Part shown: piece by piece, positions 45,258-54,795 of the stretch
Numbering within the stretch: the first letter of the stretch is position 1
How the letters are laid out: each line of letters opens with the position of its first letter
From: JARFVT01 sp036677425
GTDB lineage: Bacteria; Pseudomonadota; Alphaproteobacteria; UBA8366; Aestuariispiraceae
Direction: 5' to 3'
Length of the DNA stretch: 64,000 bases
NCBI GenBank assembly: GCA_036677425.1
Contig: JARFVT010000012.1
Location: 1 to 64,000, forward strand
The notes under the pieces: generated by a model
Told to the model about the DNA's origin: nothing
The model's input: only the letters and a program-made list of their open reading frames with translations
The model's database searches: none
Translations under genes and position numbers: made by a program

Positions 45258-46391
45258 ATGACTAAAGATACAAATGATAATTTACAAAAAACACCATTAT
45301 ATGATTTACATGTGGAATTAGGCGGCAAAATGGTTGCATTTGCTGGTTATTCAATGCCAGTACAATACCCATTAGGAATATTGAAAGAACATCTTCAAAC
45401 ACGTGGAAAAGCAGGTCTTTTTGATGTATCACATATGGGCCAAGCTTGGCTTGTTGGTGATAATGTCATTACCGATTTGGAAACATTAATTCCCGCCGAT
45501 ATAAAAGGCCTTAAATCAGGGCAACAACGCTATAGCCAGTTATTAAACGATGATGGCGGTATTTTAGACGATCTTATGATAACAAAACCAGTCGATGAAA
45601 ATATCACTGATCGATTATTGCTTGTTGTCAATGCCGCTTGTAAAGAAGAAGATTTCGCCCATATTAAAAATAAGCTTGGCGATAAGATAACCATTGAACG
45701 GCTTGAAGATCGGGCATTATTGGCATTACAAGGCCCTGCCTCGCCAAAGGTTGCGGCAAAATTATTTGGCGATGCGGTTTTAACACAACCATTCATGAGC
45801 CAAATAATAACATCATGCGATGGCATTGAATGTTGGGTTGCCCGTGCTGGCTATACTGGTGAAGATGGCTATGAAATATCCATCACCAATAAAGATGCAT
45901 TAACCATTGCTAAAAAAATATTAGCCGATAATGATGTCGAAGCCATCGGCCTTGGCGCACGCGATTCCTTGCGTCTTGAAAGTGCCTTATGTCTTTATGG
46001 CAACGATATTGACGTAACAACAACGCCGGTTGAAGCAACATTGATGTGGTCGGTTGCCAAATGTCGCCGCGAAGAGGGTGGCTTTCCAGGGCATGCAAAA
46101 ATAATGCAACAATTAGCCGATAAACCAACAAGAAAAAGGGTCGGAATAATGCCAGAAGGTCGGGCACCAGCCCGCCAAGGCACAATAATTGCTGATTTAG
46201 ATGGCAATGAAATTGGCGTGATTACCAGTGGTGGTTTTGGCCCAAGCGTTGGTAAGCCTGTGGCTATGGGTTATGTTAAAACCGAATTTGCCAAAACTGG
46301 CACTGTGATAAATTTATTATTGCGCGGCAAGAAAATACCCGCCAATATTGCCAAAATGCCTTTTGTTCCTGCGGGTTTTTATCGCAGATAA
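45258..46391 (+). CDS. gcvT: glycine cleavage system T protein
   Basis: 377 residues from ATG 45258, fixed by GGAGG eight bases upstream; an upstream ATG at 45222 has no ribosome site. Aminomethyltransferase fold: HVELGGKMVAFAGYSMPVQY at the start (here trimmed in meaning to the GKMVAFAGY core), FDVSHMGQ, YTGEDGYEI and GLGARDSLRLES. It transfers the methylene group from the lipoyl arm of GcvH to tetrahydrofolate. First gene of the glycine-induced operon. Confidence 0.96.
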   Translation: MTKDTNDNLQKTPLYDLHVELGGKMVAFAGYSMPVQYPLGILKEHLQTRGKAGLFDVSHMGQAWLVGDNVITDLETLIPADIKGLKSGQQRYSQLLNDDGGILDDLMITKPVDENITDRLLLVVNAACKEEDFAHIKNKLGDKITIERLEDRALLALQGPASPKVAAKLFGDAVLTQPFMSQIITSCDGIECWVARAGYTGEDGYEISITNKDALTIAKKILADNDVEAIGLGARDSLRLESALCLYGNDIDVTTTPVEATLMWSVAKCRREEGGFPGHAKIMQQLADKPTRKRVGIMPEGRAPARQGTIIADLDGNEIGVITSGGFGPSVGKPVAMGYVKTEFAKTGTVINLLLRGKKIPANIAKMPFVPAGFYRR

Positions 46392-46459
46392 GCATGGAAG
46401 TTAAAAATTAAATATATCATAATAATAACAAATAATTAAACAAAAGATAAGGGAATAAA

Positions 46460-46840
46460 ATGAGCAAAATACTTTTTAGTGAAGAACATGAGTGGATTTT
46501 GATTGAAGGCGATATTGCAATAGTTGGCATTACTGATTTTGCCCAAAAAGCCCTTGGCGATGTAGTGTTTGTCGAATTACCCGAAGTTGGCGACACCATC
46601 GAACAAGGCGGCGATGTTGGCGTTGTTGAATCAGTCAAAGCGGCAAGTGAAATATATTCACCGCTTACTGGTGATATTATTGAAGTTAATGAAGAATTAG
46701 AGGCAACACCAAATATGATAAATGACGATGCCGAAGGTGCAGCATGGTTATTTAAAATTAAAATTGCCGTTGCAGGTGAGCTTGATGAATTAATGTCAGC
46801 CGATGAATATAAAGCATTTGCAACCACTGATGACGAATAA
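46460..46840 (+). CDS. gcvH: glycine cleavage system H protein
   Basis: 126 residues, standard length. The lipoyl-lysine site is in VGVVESVKAASEIYSP (about Lys 64). Starts with LFSEEHEWILIEG, as the family does. AAGGGA precedes the start. Carries the aminomethyl intermediate between GcvP, GcvT and lipoamide dehydrogenase. Confidence 0.97.
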   Translation: MSKILFSEEHEWILIEGDIAIVGITDFAQKALGDVVFVELPEVGDTIEQGGDVGVVESVKAASEIYSPLTGDIIEVNEELEATPNMINDDAEGAAWLFKIKIAVAGELDELMSADEYKAFATTDDE

Positions 46841-46868
46841 TATCCAATTATAAAGTTAGGATAACCCC

Positions 46869-49775
46869 ATGACCGATAAACGCGCTAGCCTAGGCCAATT
46901 AGAAAAAAGAAATGATTTTGTCCGCCGTCATATTGGCCCCGGACAAGAACAAATTAATAAGATGTTAGAATATGTCGATGTAAAGGATATTGATGATTTA
47001 ATTGCAAAAACAATTCCAAAGTCTATTCTTAGCAAAGATCAATTAGACCTGCCGACGGTTCGAAGTGAACGCAGCGCCTTGTCTGATCTTCGTAAAATGG
47101 CCAGCCGTAATAAAGTATTTATTTCAATGATAGGCATGGGCTATCACGGTACAATAATGCCACCAGTTATTCAGCGTAATGTCTTAGAAGACCCCGGTTG
47201 GTATACGGCATATACCCCATATCAACCAGAGGTCAGCCAAGGCCGATTGGAAGCATTGTTAAATTATCAACAAATGGTGGTTGATTTAACGGGTATGGAA
47301 CTTGCCAACGCATCAATGTTGGATGAAGCAACCGCCGCCGCCGAAGCAATGGCAATGGCGAGCCGTGTTTGTAAAAATAAACGCGCTAATAGCTTTTTTG
47401 TCGATATTGATTGTCATCCACAAACATTGTCCGTGATTAAAACAAGGGCGCAATCACTTGGTTTTAAAATAATAACGGGTAATCCATATAAAGATTATGA
47501 CGGTAATGGCGATTTCTTTGGTATTTTCATTCAATATCCTGGTTCAAGCGGGCAAATAAACGATATCAGGCCCATATCAGAAATTGCCCATGCGGCAAAG
47601 GCATTAGTTTGCGTTTCTGCCGATATAATGGCATTGGCATTATTAATACCCCCCGGTGAAATGGGTGCGGATATTGCCGTTGGCACGACCCAACGTTTTG
47701 GCGTTCCCATGGGTTATGGCGGCCCACATGCGGCATATTTTGCCACATTGGATAAACATAAACGCAATATGCCAGGGCGGATAATTGGTGTTTCCGTTGA
47801 TAATAAAGGCAAACCCGCGTTGCGTATGGCCTTGCAAACAAGGGAACAACATATAAGACGTGAAAAAGCCACCAGTAACATTTGTACGGCACAGGTTTTA
47901 TTGGCTGTGTTGGCGGGTATGTATGCGGTCTATCATGGCCCCGATGGCATCAAGCGATTAGCCAGTAAAATTCATCGCATGACCTTGATTTTAAGCGATG
48001 CCCTAAAGAAAATTGGTGTTGAAGTGGTAACCGATCAATTTTTTGATACCATCAGCGTTCATGTGCGCGGACAAGCCCAACGCATCGCCGCCAAGGCACG
48101 CGAACAACGTATTAATCTGCGCGTTATTAATGCCGATCATATTGGAATAACGTTTGACGAAACTACCAAACGCAAGGATATGATGGCATTATTGGCAGTT
48201 TTCAAAACCAACGCCAGCGATATTATCGATATTGAAACCATTGATAATAGCGTAAATGATGTCATTTCTAAAAATATGCAACGCCAATCAGAATATTTAA
48301 CCCATCCAGTGTTTGAACTTTATCACGGTGAAACAGAAATGTTGCGCTATATCCGTTGGTTAGTCAAAAAAGATATTTCACTTGATCGTTCGATGATACC
48401 CCTTGGTTCTTGTACAATGAAGCTTAACGCCACATCGGAAATGATACCGGTAACATGGCGAGAATTTAGTGCAATGCACCCATTTGCGCCATTGGATCAA
48501 GCCCAAGGCTATCAACAATTGTTAGAAGAATTCGAAGCAATGTTATGCGAGATAACGGGATATGATGCCATATCAATGCAGCCAAATGCTGGTAGCCAGG
48601 GTGAATATGCTGGCCTGCTTACCATTAAAAAATATCATCAAAGCCGTGGTGATACTAACCGCGACCTATGCCTTATTCCATCATCGGCACATGGCACAAA
48701 CCCTGCTAGTGCCGCAATGGCTGGTATGCGTGTTATTGTTACCAAATGCGATGCAAAAGGTAATGTTGATGTGGTGGATCTTCGCGAGAAAGCCTATGCA
48801 AATAAAGATTGCCTCGCCGCATTGATGGTTACTTATCCATCAACGCACGGCGTGTTCGAAGAAGCAATTTGTGAAATTTGCGATATTATTCATGATAATG
48901 GTGGGCAAGTTTATATGGACGGCGCCAATCTTAATGCCATGGTTGGTTTGGTTAAGCCGGGTAAAATTGGCTCGGATGTTAGTCATTTAAACCTGCATAA
49001 AACCTTTTCCATACCACATGGTGGTGGTGGCCCCGGCATGGGTCCAATTGGCGTTAAATCACATTTAGCACCATTTTTATCTGACCATCCCGTAATCGAT
49101 GGCGTTAACCCTGCGGCGGGTGATGATGGTACAATCGGTGCGGTTTCAGCTGCACCTTGGGGATCACCAAGTATTCTACCAATCAGCTGGGCATATATTG
49201 CCATGATGGGTTCTGTTGGCCTAACCGATGCCACCAAGGTTGCGATTTTAAGTGCAAATTATATTGCCAAACGTTTGGAAGAATATTATCCAATATTATA
49301 TAAAGGCATAAATGGTTATGTGGCCCATGAATGTATCATTGATTTGCGTGATTTAACCGATCAAAGCGGCATTAGCGTCGATGATGTTGCAAAGCGGTTA
49401 GTTGATTATGGGTTCCACGCCCCGACCATGTCTTTTCCTGTACCAGGAACATTCATGATCGAACCAACCGAAAGCGAAGCCAAGCGCGAGCTCGATCGTT
49501 TTTGTGATGCGATGATTAAAATTAAGACGGAAATAGATGATGTGATAACTGGCAAAGCAGATAAGCAAAATAACCTGCTTAAAAATGCCCCGCATACACA
49601 TGATGCCTTGCTGGAAGAACAATGGTCATATCCATACAGCAAGCAATCAGCCTTCTTCCCATTAAAGTCATTGCGAGTCGATAAATTTTGGCCACCTGTT
49701 GGCAGGGTTGATAATGTACATGGTGATAGAAATCTTATTTGCAGCTGTCCGCCCATGGAAAATTATATGGATTAA
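46869..49775 (+). CDS. gcvP: glycine dehydrogenase (decarboxylating), P protein
   Basis: 968 residues, the full single-chain form (fused P1-P2). PLP lysine in LNLHKTFSIPHGGGGPGMG at about 708. N-terminal half with RRHIGPGQEQINKML and QPEVSQGRLEALLNYQQ; C-terminal half with LGSCTMKLNATSEM and PSSAHGTNPASAAMAGM. It decarboxylates glycine and loads GcvH. Ends at a strong bidirectional terminator. Confidence 0.97.
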   Translation: MTDKRASLGQLEKRNDFVRRHIGPGQEQINKMLEYVDVKDIDDLIAKTIPKSILSKDQLDLPTVRSERSALSDLRKMASRNKVFISMIGMGYHGTIMPPVIQRNVLEDPGWYTAYTPYQPEVSQGRLEALLNYQQMVVDLTGMELANASMLDEATAAAEAMAMASRVCKNKRANSFFVDIDCHPQTLSVIKTRAQSLGFKIITGNPYKDYDGNGDFFGIFIQYPGSSGQINDIRPISEIAHAAKALVCVSADIMALALLIPPGEMGADIAVGTTQRFGVPMGYGGPHAAYFATLDKHKRNMPGRIIGVSVDNKGKPALRMALQTREQHIRREKATSNICTAQVLLAVLAGMYAVYHGPDGIKRLASKIHRMTLILSDALKKIGVEVVTDQFFDTISVHVRGQAQRIAAKAREQRINLRVINADHIGITFDETTKRKDMMALLAVFKTNASDIIDIETIDNSVNDVISKNMQRQSEYLTHPVFELYHGETEMLRYIRWLVKKDISLDRSMIPLGSCTMKLNATSEMIPVTWREFSAMHPFAPLDQAQGYQQLLEEFEAMLCEITGYDAISMQPNAGSQGEYAGLLTIKKYHQSRGDTNRDLCLIPSSAHGTNPASAAMAGMRVIVTKCDAKGNVDVVDLREKAYANKDCLAALMVTYPSTHGVFEEAICEICDIIHDNGGQVYMDGANLNAMVGLVKPGKIGSDVSHLNLHKTFSIPHGGGGPGMGPIGVKSHLAPFLSDHPVIDGVNPAAGDDGTIGAVSAAPWGSPSILPISWAYIAMMGSVGLTDATKVAILSANYIAKRLEEYYPILYKGINGYVAHECIIDLRDLTDQSGISVDDVAKRLVDYGFHAPTMSFPVPGTFMIEPTESEAKRELDRFCDAMIKIKTEIDDVITGKADKQNNLLKNAPHTHDALLEEQWSYPYSKQSAFFPLKSLRVDKFWPPVGRVDNVHGDRNLICSCPPMENYMD

Positions 49776-49824
49776 GACATATGGGTTAAGCATATGAATT
49801 AGTTATATATTTTATAATAATATA

Positions 49825-49862
49825 TTTGGGCATTATAGCAAAAAACCACTATAATGCCCAAA
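49825..49862. terminator. bidirectional terminator
   Basis: A perfect 14-pair stem (TTTGGGCATTATAG with CTATAATGCCCAAA, 10-base loop) between convergent gcvP and the phage-like cluster. AT-rich sequence flanks both sides. Confidence 0.88.
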
Positions 49863-49897
49863 TTTCAATTTAAATTTTACTTATAGTTTATGATAAT

Positions 49898-50272
49898 TTA
49901 ACGAATAAAATCATCATCTTTTATTTTATCACTAGTTTTATTGTCGGGATATAAACGTTCAAACCCTTGGCTAACCTTACGGATAGTTTCTGGGTCTTTT
50001 TCACGCCAATAACGTGGATCGCGCATCATTTTTTGTAGGGCTTCTTCTGACTTTTTTAATTCATCAGGGTCATCATCTTTAATCAATGGCCCCAATATTT
50101 GCCACATGCCTTGACCAAATGCCTTGGACAGTAATTCTGCGGCACGCGGGGTTATAATATCATCAATTTCCTGCATTTCCATCTGGTTTAAATTATGCAA
50201 AGAATTGCGCATAAGGTCGATGGTTAATTCTTGATCACTGATTTCTGTTTCATTCATATTTATATCATTCAT
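49898..50272 (-). CDS. short scaffold-tail paralog in phage-like cluster
   Basis: 124 residues, acidic, soluble. Its C-terminal 35 or so residues (MMRDPRYWREKDPETIRKV, then GFERLYP) match the end of the upstream 249-residue protein (MNDKRYWRERDPKIIQQV, GFKRLYP). The front is different (LSKAFGQGMWQILGPLIKD). It may be a duplicated scaffold tail or a partner that uses the same docking motif. Last gene of the cluster, next to the bidirectional terminator. Confidence 0.6.
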   Translation of the reverse strand: MNDINMNETEISDQELTIDLMRNSLHNLNQMEMQEIDDIITPRAAELLSKAFGQGMWQILGPLIKDDDPDELKKSEEALQKMMRDPRYWREKDPETIRKVSQGFERLYPDNKTSDKIKDDDFIR

Positions 50273-50346
50273 GATTTTACCTTTTAATATTTTAATATTT
50301 TGATATAGTTGATTATATTATTTATGTGAATATTGATATGTTTAGT

Positions 50347-51096
50347 TTATGATGGGTATAGACGCTTAAAGCCTTCGCTTACCTGTTGAATAATTTTCGG
50401 GTCGCGTTCGCGCCAATAACGTTTGTCATTCATTAATTGACGAAGGCTATCTTCAGTTGGGATTTCATCAATATTACCGCCGCCTAATAATGACGGTTCA
50501 TCACCTTGGCCCATCATTTTATGCATTGCCTTAATACCATCAACAGAGGCAGATAACGCATCATAAGCATCATTAGGTAAATTATTTTCACCCCATTTTC
50601 TTATTTGCTGGCTTATTTCATGCCATTTTTCATTGCCACCAAAATGGCTTTCCAGCTTTGCATTGGCAGTTTCAGATTCCAATTTATCAGATATTCTTTG
50701 TATCATTGGCATTATTTCCACCGCCGCCAAATCATAAACCAATTGCGCTTGGTCTTGATTAAAATTTGCATCATGCAATAATTTATTAATATGCGGATCA
50801 TTATTTAAAAATTCACTGGCAATATCAATTTCATATTCATCGGCCGTTTTTGGCATGTTAATTGAATTAATATGGGTTTTTAATATTTCATCATCACCAT
50901 TTCTATCCTTTAAATTGCTTTGACTAGAAAATCGTCGCTCCATTTCTGCATATGATTTGGCAAGATTCTCTACTAGAATTTCACCTTTTTGTTTATTCCA
51001 AAATTTTACTGGAATAAACTCTGGGCGCTTGTCATTATCACCAATATTATCAATATTTACCTCTTTTATATCTTCCTTAACTTCATTTTTATTCAT
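50347..51096 (-). CDS. phage capsid scaffold-like protein
   Basis: 249 residues, acidic and helical. The opening RPEFIPVKFWNKQKGEILVENLAKSY-type segment (RPEFIPVKFW; NLAKSYAEMERR) and the position after the portal gene fit podovirus scaffolding/capsid-assembly proteins. The C-terminus ends with the RYWRERDP...GFKRLYP motif shared with the next gene. AAAGGA sets the start. A capsid gene would normally follow, but none does. Confidence 0.6.
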   Translation of the reverse strand: MNKNEVKEDIKEVNIDNIGDNDKRPEFIPVKFWNKQKGEILVENLAKSYAEMERRFSSQSNLKDRNGDDEILKTHINSINMPKTADEYEIDIASEFLNNDPHINKLLHDANFNQDQAQLVYDLAAVEIMPMIQRISDKLESETANAKLESHFGGNEKWHEISQQIRKWGENNLPNDAYDALSASVDGIKAMHKMMGQGDEPSLLGGGNIDEIPTEDSLRQLMNDKRYWRERDPKIIQQVSEGFKRLYPS

Positions 51097-51120
51097 ATTT
51101 TGTTCCTTTCCAGTTAAAAA

Positions 51121-51402
51121 CTATGCTAAACCACGGGCAATTAAATTTATAATATATAAAACCAATTGCCGTTGGCCCTCTAGATGGCGTAATCCATTAT
51201 TATCATTTCCAGAAGATAATGCCCGCTCAAGGGTTAATTTACGTAAATGACCCAATGCTAATTCGCCATCAATACCGCTAAAACAACGGCTAAAGGCCTT
51301 GGCAAGCCCTAATCGATCATCATCATTAATATTACCATTATGATTATGATTATGATTATGATTATCATCACCCCAAAGCCAGTCATCAATTAAATTTTCC
51401 AT
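51121..51402 (-). CDS. Bbp19-like phage protein
   Basis: 93 residues from the ATG at 51402, whose A overlaps the portal stop (TAATG) and which has AAGGAAA upstream. An Asn/His-rich run (NHNHNHNHNGN) follows a short front. The C-terminal half (HLRKLTLERALSSG, RHLEGQRQLVLYIINLIARG) is the pattern of Bbp19-like proteins found beside podovirus portal genes. Function unknown. Confidence 0.7.
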   Translation of the reverse strand: MENLIDDWLWGDDNHNHNHNHNGNINDDDRLGLAKAFSRCFSGIDGELALGHLRKLTLERALSSGNDNNGLRHLEGQRQLVLYIINLIARGLA

Positions 51403-53039
51403 TATATTTCCTTCCAACTATTAAGCAGGTTTATTTGGCTAGATATGGTATTAAAATCAGCAGCAGCGGCATTATTAGATAAAATATTAGTAGGTGTTTT
51501 TTCATTAATTAACCCTAATTGATCAATATCATCCATTAAATCATCGGCAATATTAATTTCGGGTATTTCATTGAGTAATTTGGCAGGAATATCATAAATA
51601 TTAGCTAACCATTTTGTAACTTCCACCGCATTTATCATCGCCGCAGCCTGTGGCCCTATCGCTGTTGTCGCTTGCAACCAATTTGTCACTGCCGTTGCCC
51701 GCCTTTGCCGTTGTTTTTGTGCCAATGGAGATATAATTTCAATATCCGCCATATGCCCATCCAAATTAATATTGGCGATTTCACCGCGCCGCTTTAAAAT
51801 TGAAATGGCGCGTTCAGCCAATGGCAATAGTAATTCCGCTTGTAACCTGCCATATGTCGCAGCTAATTGCTGGCTCATCATGGTGGATCGCTCTATAACC
51901 TCGGTCGCACTCATGCGCGGGCTTTCAATCGGGGTAAATTGATCAGCCAGCAAACCATGGCGAATTCTTTTACGTAAATCTTCTAAAATCAATTGTGATG
52001 TATTGAATTCTGCGGGTGATTTTAACGGTTGCAAGCCGCTTGACCCGACTGCCTTTGGAATTATTGCTCCTGGGACTAATTTAATAGTTGCAGGGTTTAA
52101 AACTCCATCATCATCCGCTTGCCAAATTCCTGTAACGGCAATAGTGGCATTTTTTAATATCAACTCCACTACCTTATTGGCGGTTTTAACATCGGGAAGA
52201 ACTTTCATCATCGGTGATCTACCATATTCTTCACCAGGGGCTTTTATCCAACGAAAATTTATGAATGGTGATTGATTATACTTACCATTCGCCAAAATTA
52301 TAGGATTTCTATCACCGCCCATATGATCGCAAAGAATCGCAATATATTGATATATGCCGTTATTATCGGGGCAAACAGCCTCGATCACGCTATAATCATC
52401 ATCTATTATATTTTTACCATTATCATTATTGACAATATCATCGGGCAGTTTTGCGTCAGGAAAGCGCATTTGTAATTGTGATTTTGTTAATTTTGATTTA
52501 CGAAAGGTGGTATCAAGCCTGCCATTAATACCTTCTTCAAATATTACTTCAATCATTGGTATTGCGGTAAATTTAAACGCGCTTCGATGCCCAAGTGGCG
52601 CTTCTTCCAGCAATAAGCACGCCGTGCCAATGGTGGCTAAATCCAAAAAACATTGATGCAATTCAACAATTATATTGGAGCGATCAAAATGATATTGCAA
52701 TATTTCTGCTGATTTTTCTAATTTATCCTTATTTTGCTCATGTAACATTTCATCATCTAGGGCACATTTACCCGCAATAATATTAAACCATCTTGACCAT
52801 GCTGGCGTTAATTCACTCATTAATGATGCCGCCAATTGTTCGACTGCATCACCCGCCGTTGCATCAAATAACCGTTGTTGTTTTTTACCACCATCGGCAT
52901 CTTCCGATACGGCACCGTCGCGCCGTGGCAAGGCATAATCATAACATTCTTGCCAATGGGATTCCCATACTGAACGTTTAGACTTTGCCGCATCAAAGCG
53001 CTTTATTATTGTTTCTGCGTCCAAATTATTTGCCTCCAT
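51402..53039 (-). CDS. podovirus-type portal (head-to-tail connector) protein
   Basis: 545 residues, complete, matching the T7/epsilon15-type head-tail connector family: AETIIKRFDAAKSKRSVWE, then YALPRRDG near the start, GEEYGRSPMMKVLPDVKTAN in the middle (here the GRSPMMKVLPDVK core), and PRMSATEVIERS toward the end. Portals form a 12-subunit ring for DNA entry. GGGGAATAGG precedes the start. It sits with a small phage protein on each side, but without terminase or capsid genes in this window. Confidence 0.88.
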   Translation of the reverse strand: MEANNLDAETIIKRFDAAKSKRSVWESHWQECYDYALPRRDGAVSEDADGGKKQQRLFDATAGDAVEQLAASLMSELTPAWSRWFNIIAGKCALDDEMLHEQNKDKLEKSAEILQYHFDRSNIIVELHQCFLDLATIGTACLLLEEAPLGHRSAFKFTAIPMIEVIFEEGINGRLDTTFRKSKLTKSQLQMRFPDAKLPDDIVNNDNGKNIIDDDYSVIEAVCPDNNGIYQYIAILCDHMGGDRNPIILANGKYNQSPFINFRWIKAPGEEYGRSPMMKVLPDVKTANKVVELILKNATIAVTGIWQADDDGVLNPATIKLVPGAIIPKAVGSSGLQPLKSPAEFNTSQLILEDLRKRIRHGLLADQFTPIESPRMSATEVIERSTMMSQQLAATYGRLQAELLLPLAERAISILKRRGEIANINLDGHMADIEIISPLAQKQRQRRATAVTNWLQATTAIGPQAAAMINAVEVTKWLANIYDIPAKLLNEIPEINIADDLMDDIDQLGLINEKTPTNILSNNAAAADFNTISSQINLLNSWKEI

Positions 53040-53041
53040 TC

Positions 53042-53326
53042 CTATTCCCCCAGTAATTTCTTGCCAGTATTTTTACGCTCACTATTATTTAACTCTAATC
53101 CACGCCATGAAGAATGAATTGTACCCATGCGACCACGGCGGCGGCGTTTAATTTCGCCTAACCTTGCTTCGCGTTCTTCAATAACCAAGTTTTTCTTCTC
53201 AACAACCGATTGTGATATTTGTGGTTTTGGCGGTTTTGGTATTTCTGGTGGTTTTGGCGGCAATAATAATGTTTTCTGCCTTACTGGTTTAATAATATTT
53301 TTCATAACTCTGACTATTCCACCCAT
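53042..53326 (-). CDS. small basic Pro-rich phage protein
   Basis: 94 residues: basic front, a Pro-rich stretch (LLPPKPPEIPKPPKPQ), then REARLGEIKRRRRGRMGTIH and an end KKLLGE. Proteins with the RRRGR...GTI...KTLLG pattern are common just ahead of portal genes in phages of alphaproteobacteria. Three bases separate it from the portal start. Function unknown. Confidence 0.65.
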   Translation of the reverse strand: MGGIVRVMKNIIKPVRQKTLLLPPKPPEIPKPPKPQISQSVVEKKNLVIEEREARLGEIKRRRRGRMGTIHSSWRGLELNNSERKNTGKKLLGE

Positions 53327-53350
53327 ATTATTTCTCCTTTATTGGGTTAT

Positions 53351-53773
53351 TTAAATATATTTATTCGTGTTTTGTTCCTTTAAATGGCAAAATAATTGCC
53401 ATGGGGTTAATAAAAACCACCGATGAATTCCAAGTAAGCGTTTTATCGCCTCGACACATGTATAGGGTAAAATAGGTGCCATTTTTTCTGGTAATTCAGT
53501 TAATATTATTGTTTCAATAATCTCACATCCTGCATTGCTATATAAAATCATTATTTTATCTTTTTCCAAATGACCTAAATATTGAATGATCGATCGATTT
53601 GATAGCGGGTCATAAACTATCCAACCTTTTGATTGTTCAATAAAGGCAAAACAATGACGATAACCATATTTTAAATATTTTAAAAACCAAATATCACTTT
53701 GATCAGAAAATATAATGATTACCTTTGTTGGCCTTATCTTTGTTGAAATTTGTAATAGAATATCTTTGTTCAT
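53351..53773 (-). CDS. possible permuted papain-like/NlpC-type protein of phage cluster
   Basis: 140 residues, first gene of the cluster. A His in YGYRHCFAFIEQSKGW followed by an Asp in IVYDPLSNR, and later a Cys in LPYTCVEAIKRLLGIH, give the His-then-Cys order of circularly permuted NlpC/papain-like proteins (YaeF/YiiX type). Such a domain could cut peptidoglycan or process another protein. The match is by motif order only. Confidence 0.5.
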   Translation of the reverse strand: MNKDILLQISTKIRPTKVIIIFSDQSDIWFLKYLKYGYRHCFAFIEQSKGWIVYDPLSNRSIIQYLGHLEKDKIMILYSNAGCEIIETIILTELPEKMAPILPYTCVEAIKRLLGIHRWFLLTPWQLFCHLKEQNTNKYI

Positions 53774-53996
53774 AGTTTGTTCTTATTTAACAAAATAAAT
53801 TTATCTAGGTTAATATTAAATGCAATATATATTGGGATGATTATATTAAATTCTTATATACATCTTTTAAGAGAATGTCAATATATTACTTCTATTTTTT
53901 AGATAAATATTGACGTTAATTATATTTGGCAGAAAAAATTAGACCTGCTATAAATATTCAATAAAATTTAATTATACATATTTAAAGGATATAATT

Positions 53997-54758
53997 ATGG
54001 ATATTAATGGCATTGGCGCAGTTGTAACTGGTGGTGCATCTGGCCTTGGGGAAGCTGCGGCACGCATATTAGCAAATAATGGCGCGAATGTCGCAATATT
54101 GGACATGTCAATCGATAGAGCAGAAATTATTGCCAATGATATTGGTGCAATTGCCATTGAATGCGATGTTAGCGATGCCAAATCAGTCGAAAATGCCTTT
54201 ATTAAGGCCAAAGAAAAAAATGGTCTTTGTGGCTTAGCCATCAGCTGCGCCGGCATTGCACCTGCTACACGAATTGTCGGGCGTGATGGCCCGATGCCAC
54301 TTGATGATTTTGAACAGGTGATTAAAATAAACTTAATTGGCAGCTTTAATATAATGCGTATAGCCGCCAGCCAAATGGCAGAACGGCCCGCCAATATTGA
54401 TGGCGAACGTGGCGTTATAATTAACACCGCATCGGTTGCCGCCTATGAAGGACAAATAGGCCAAGCAGCATATGCAGCATCAAAAGGCGGTATTGTATCA
54501 TTAACATTACCCGCCGCAAGGGAATTTGCCAAAACTGGTATCAGGGTGAATGCCATTGCCCCCGGCCTTTTTGGTACGCCGATGTTATTATCGATGCCAC
54601 AGGAAGTACAAGAAAGCCTTGCCGCAACTTTGCCATTTCCTAAACGTTTTGGCACGCCGATGGAATATGCCAAACTTGTCTTGCATCTTATTGATAATCC
54701 AATCATCAATGGCGAGGTAATAAGGATTGATAATGCCATTCGCATGCAAGCTCGATAG
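53997..54758 (+). CDS. short-chain dehydrogenase (HSD17B10-like)
   Basis: 253 residues, Rossmann fold. NAD-binding GGASGLGEAAARIL near the start, the NxAG-type SCAGIAPAT, catalytic Ser in NTASVAAYEGQ, Tyr-x3-Lys in YAASKGG. Overall pattern is that of 3-hydroxyacyl-CoA/17-beta-HSD type 10 enzymes (EGQIGQAAYAASKGGI). It could act in fatty-acid or branched-chain degradation, or as a sugar-acid dehydrogenase for the locus downstream. AAAGGA precedes the ATG. Confidence 0.88.
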   Translation: MDINGIGAVVTGGASGLGEAAARILANNGANVAILDMSIDRAEIIANDIGAIAIECDVSDAKSVENAFIKAKEKNGLCGLAISCAGIAPATRIVGRDGPMPLDDFEQVIKINLIGSFNIMRIAASQMAERPANIDGERGVIINTASVAAYEGQIGQAAYAASKGGIVSLTLPAAREFAKTGIRVNAIAPGLFGTPMLLSMPQEVQESLAATLPFPKRFGTPMEYAKLVLHLIDNPIINGEVIRIDNAIRMQAR

Positions 54759-54795
54759 ATTTAAACATCCAACAAATAATGGTTGTTAATGAAGC

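Noticed and set aside
49898..53773. RcGTA (Rhodobacter-type gene transfer agent) cluster
   Set aside because: The portal is of the podovirus connector type, not the HK97-like portal of RcGTA, and none of the other RcGTA genes are present.
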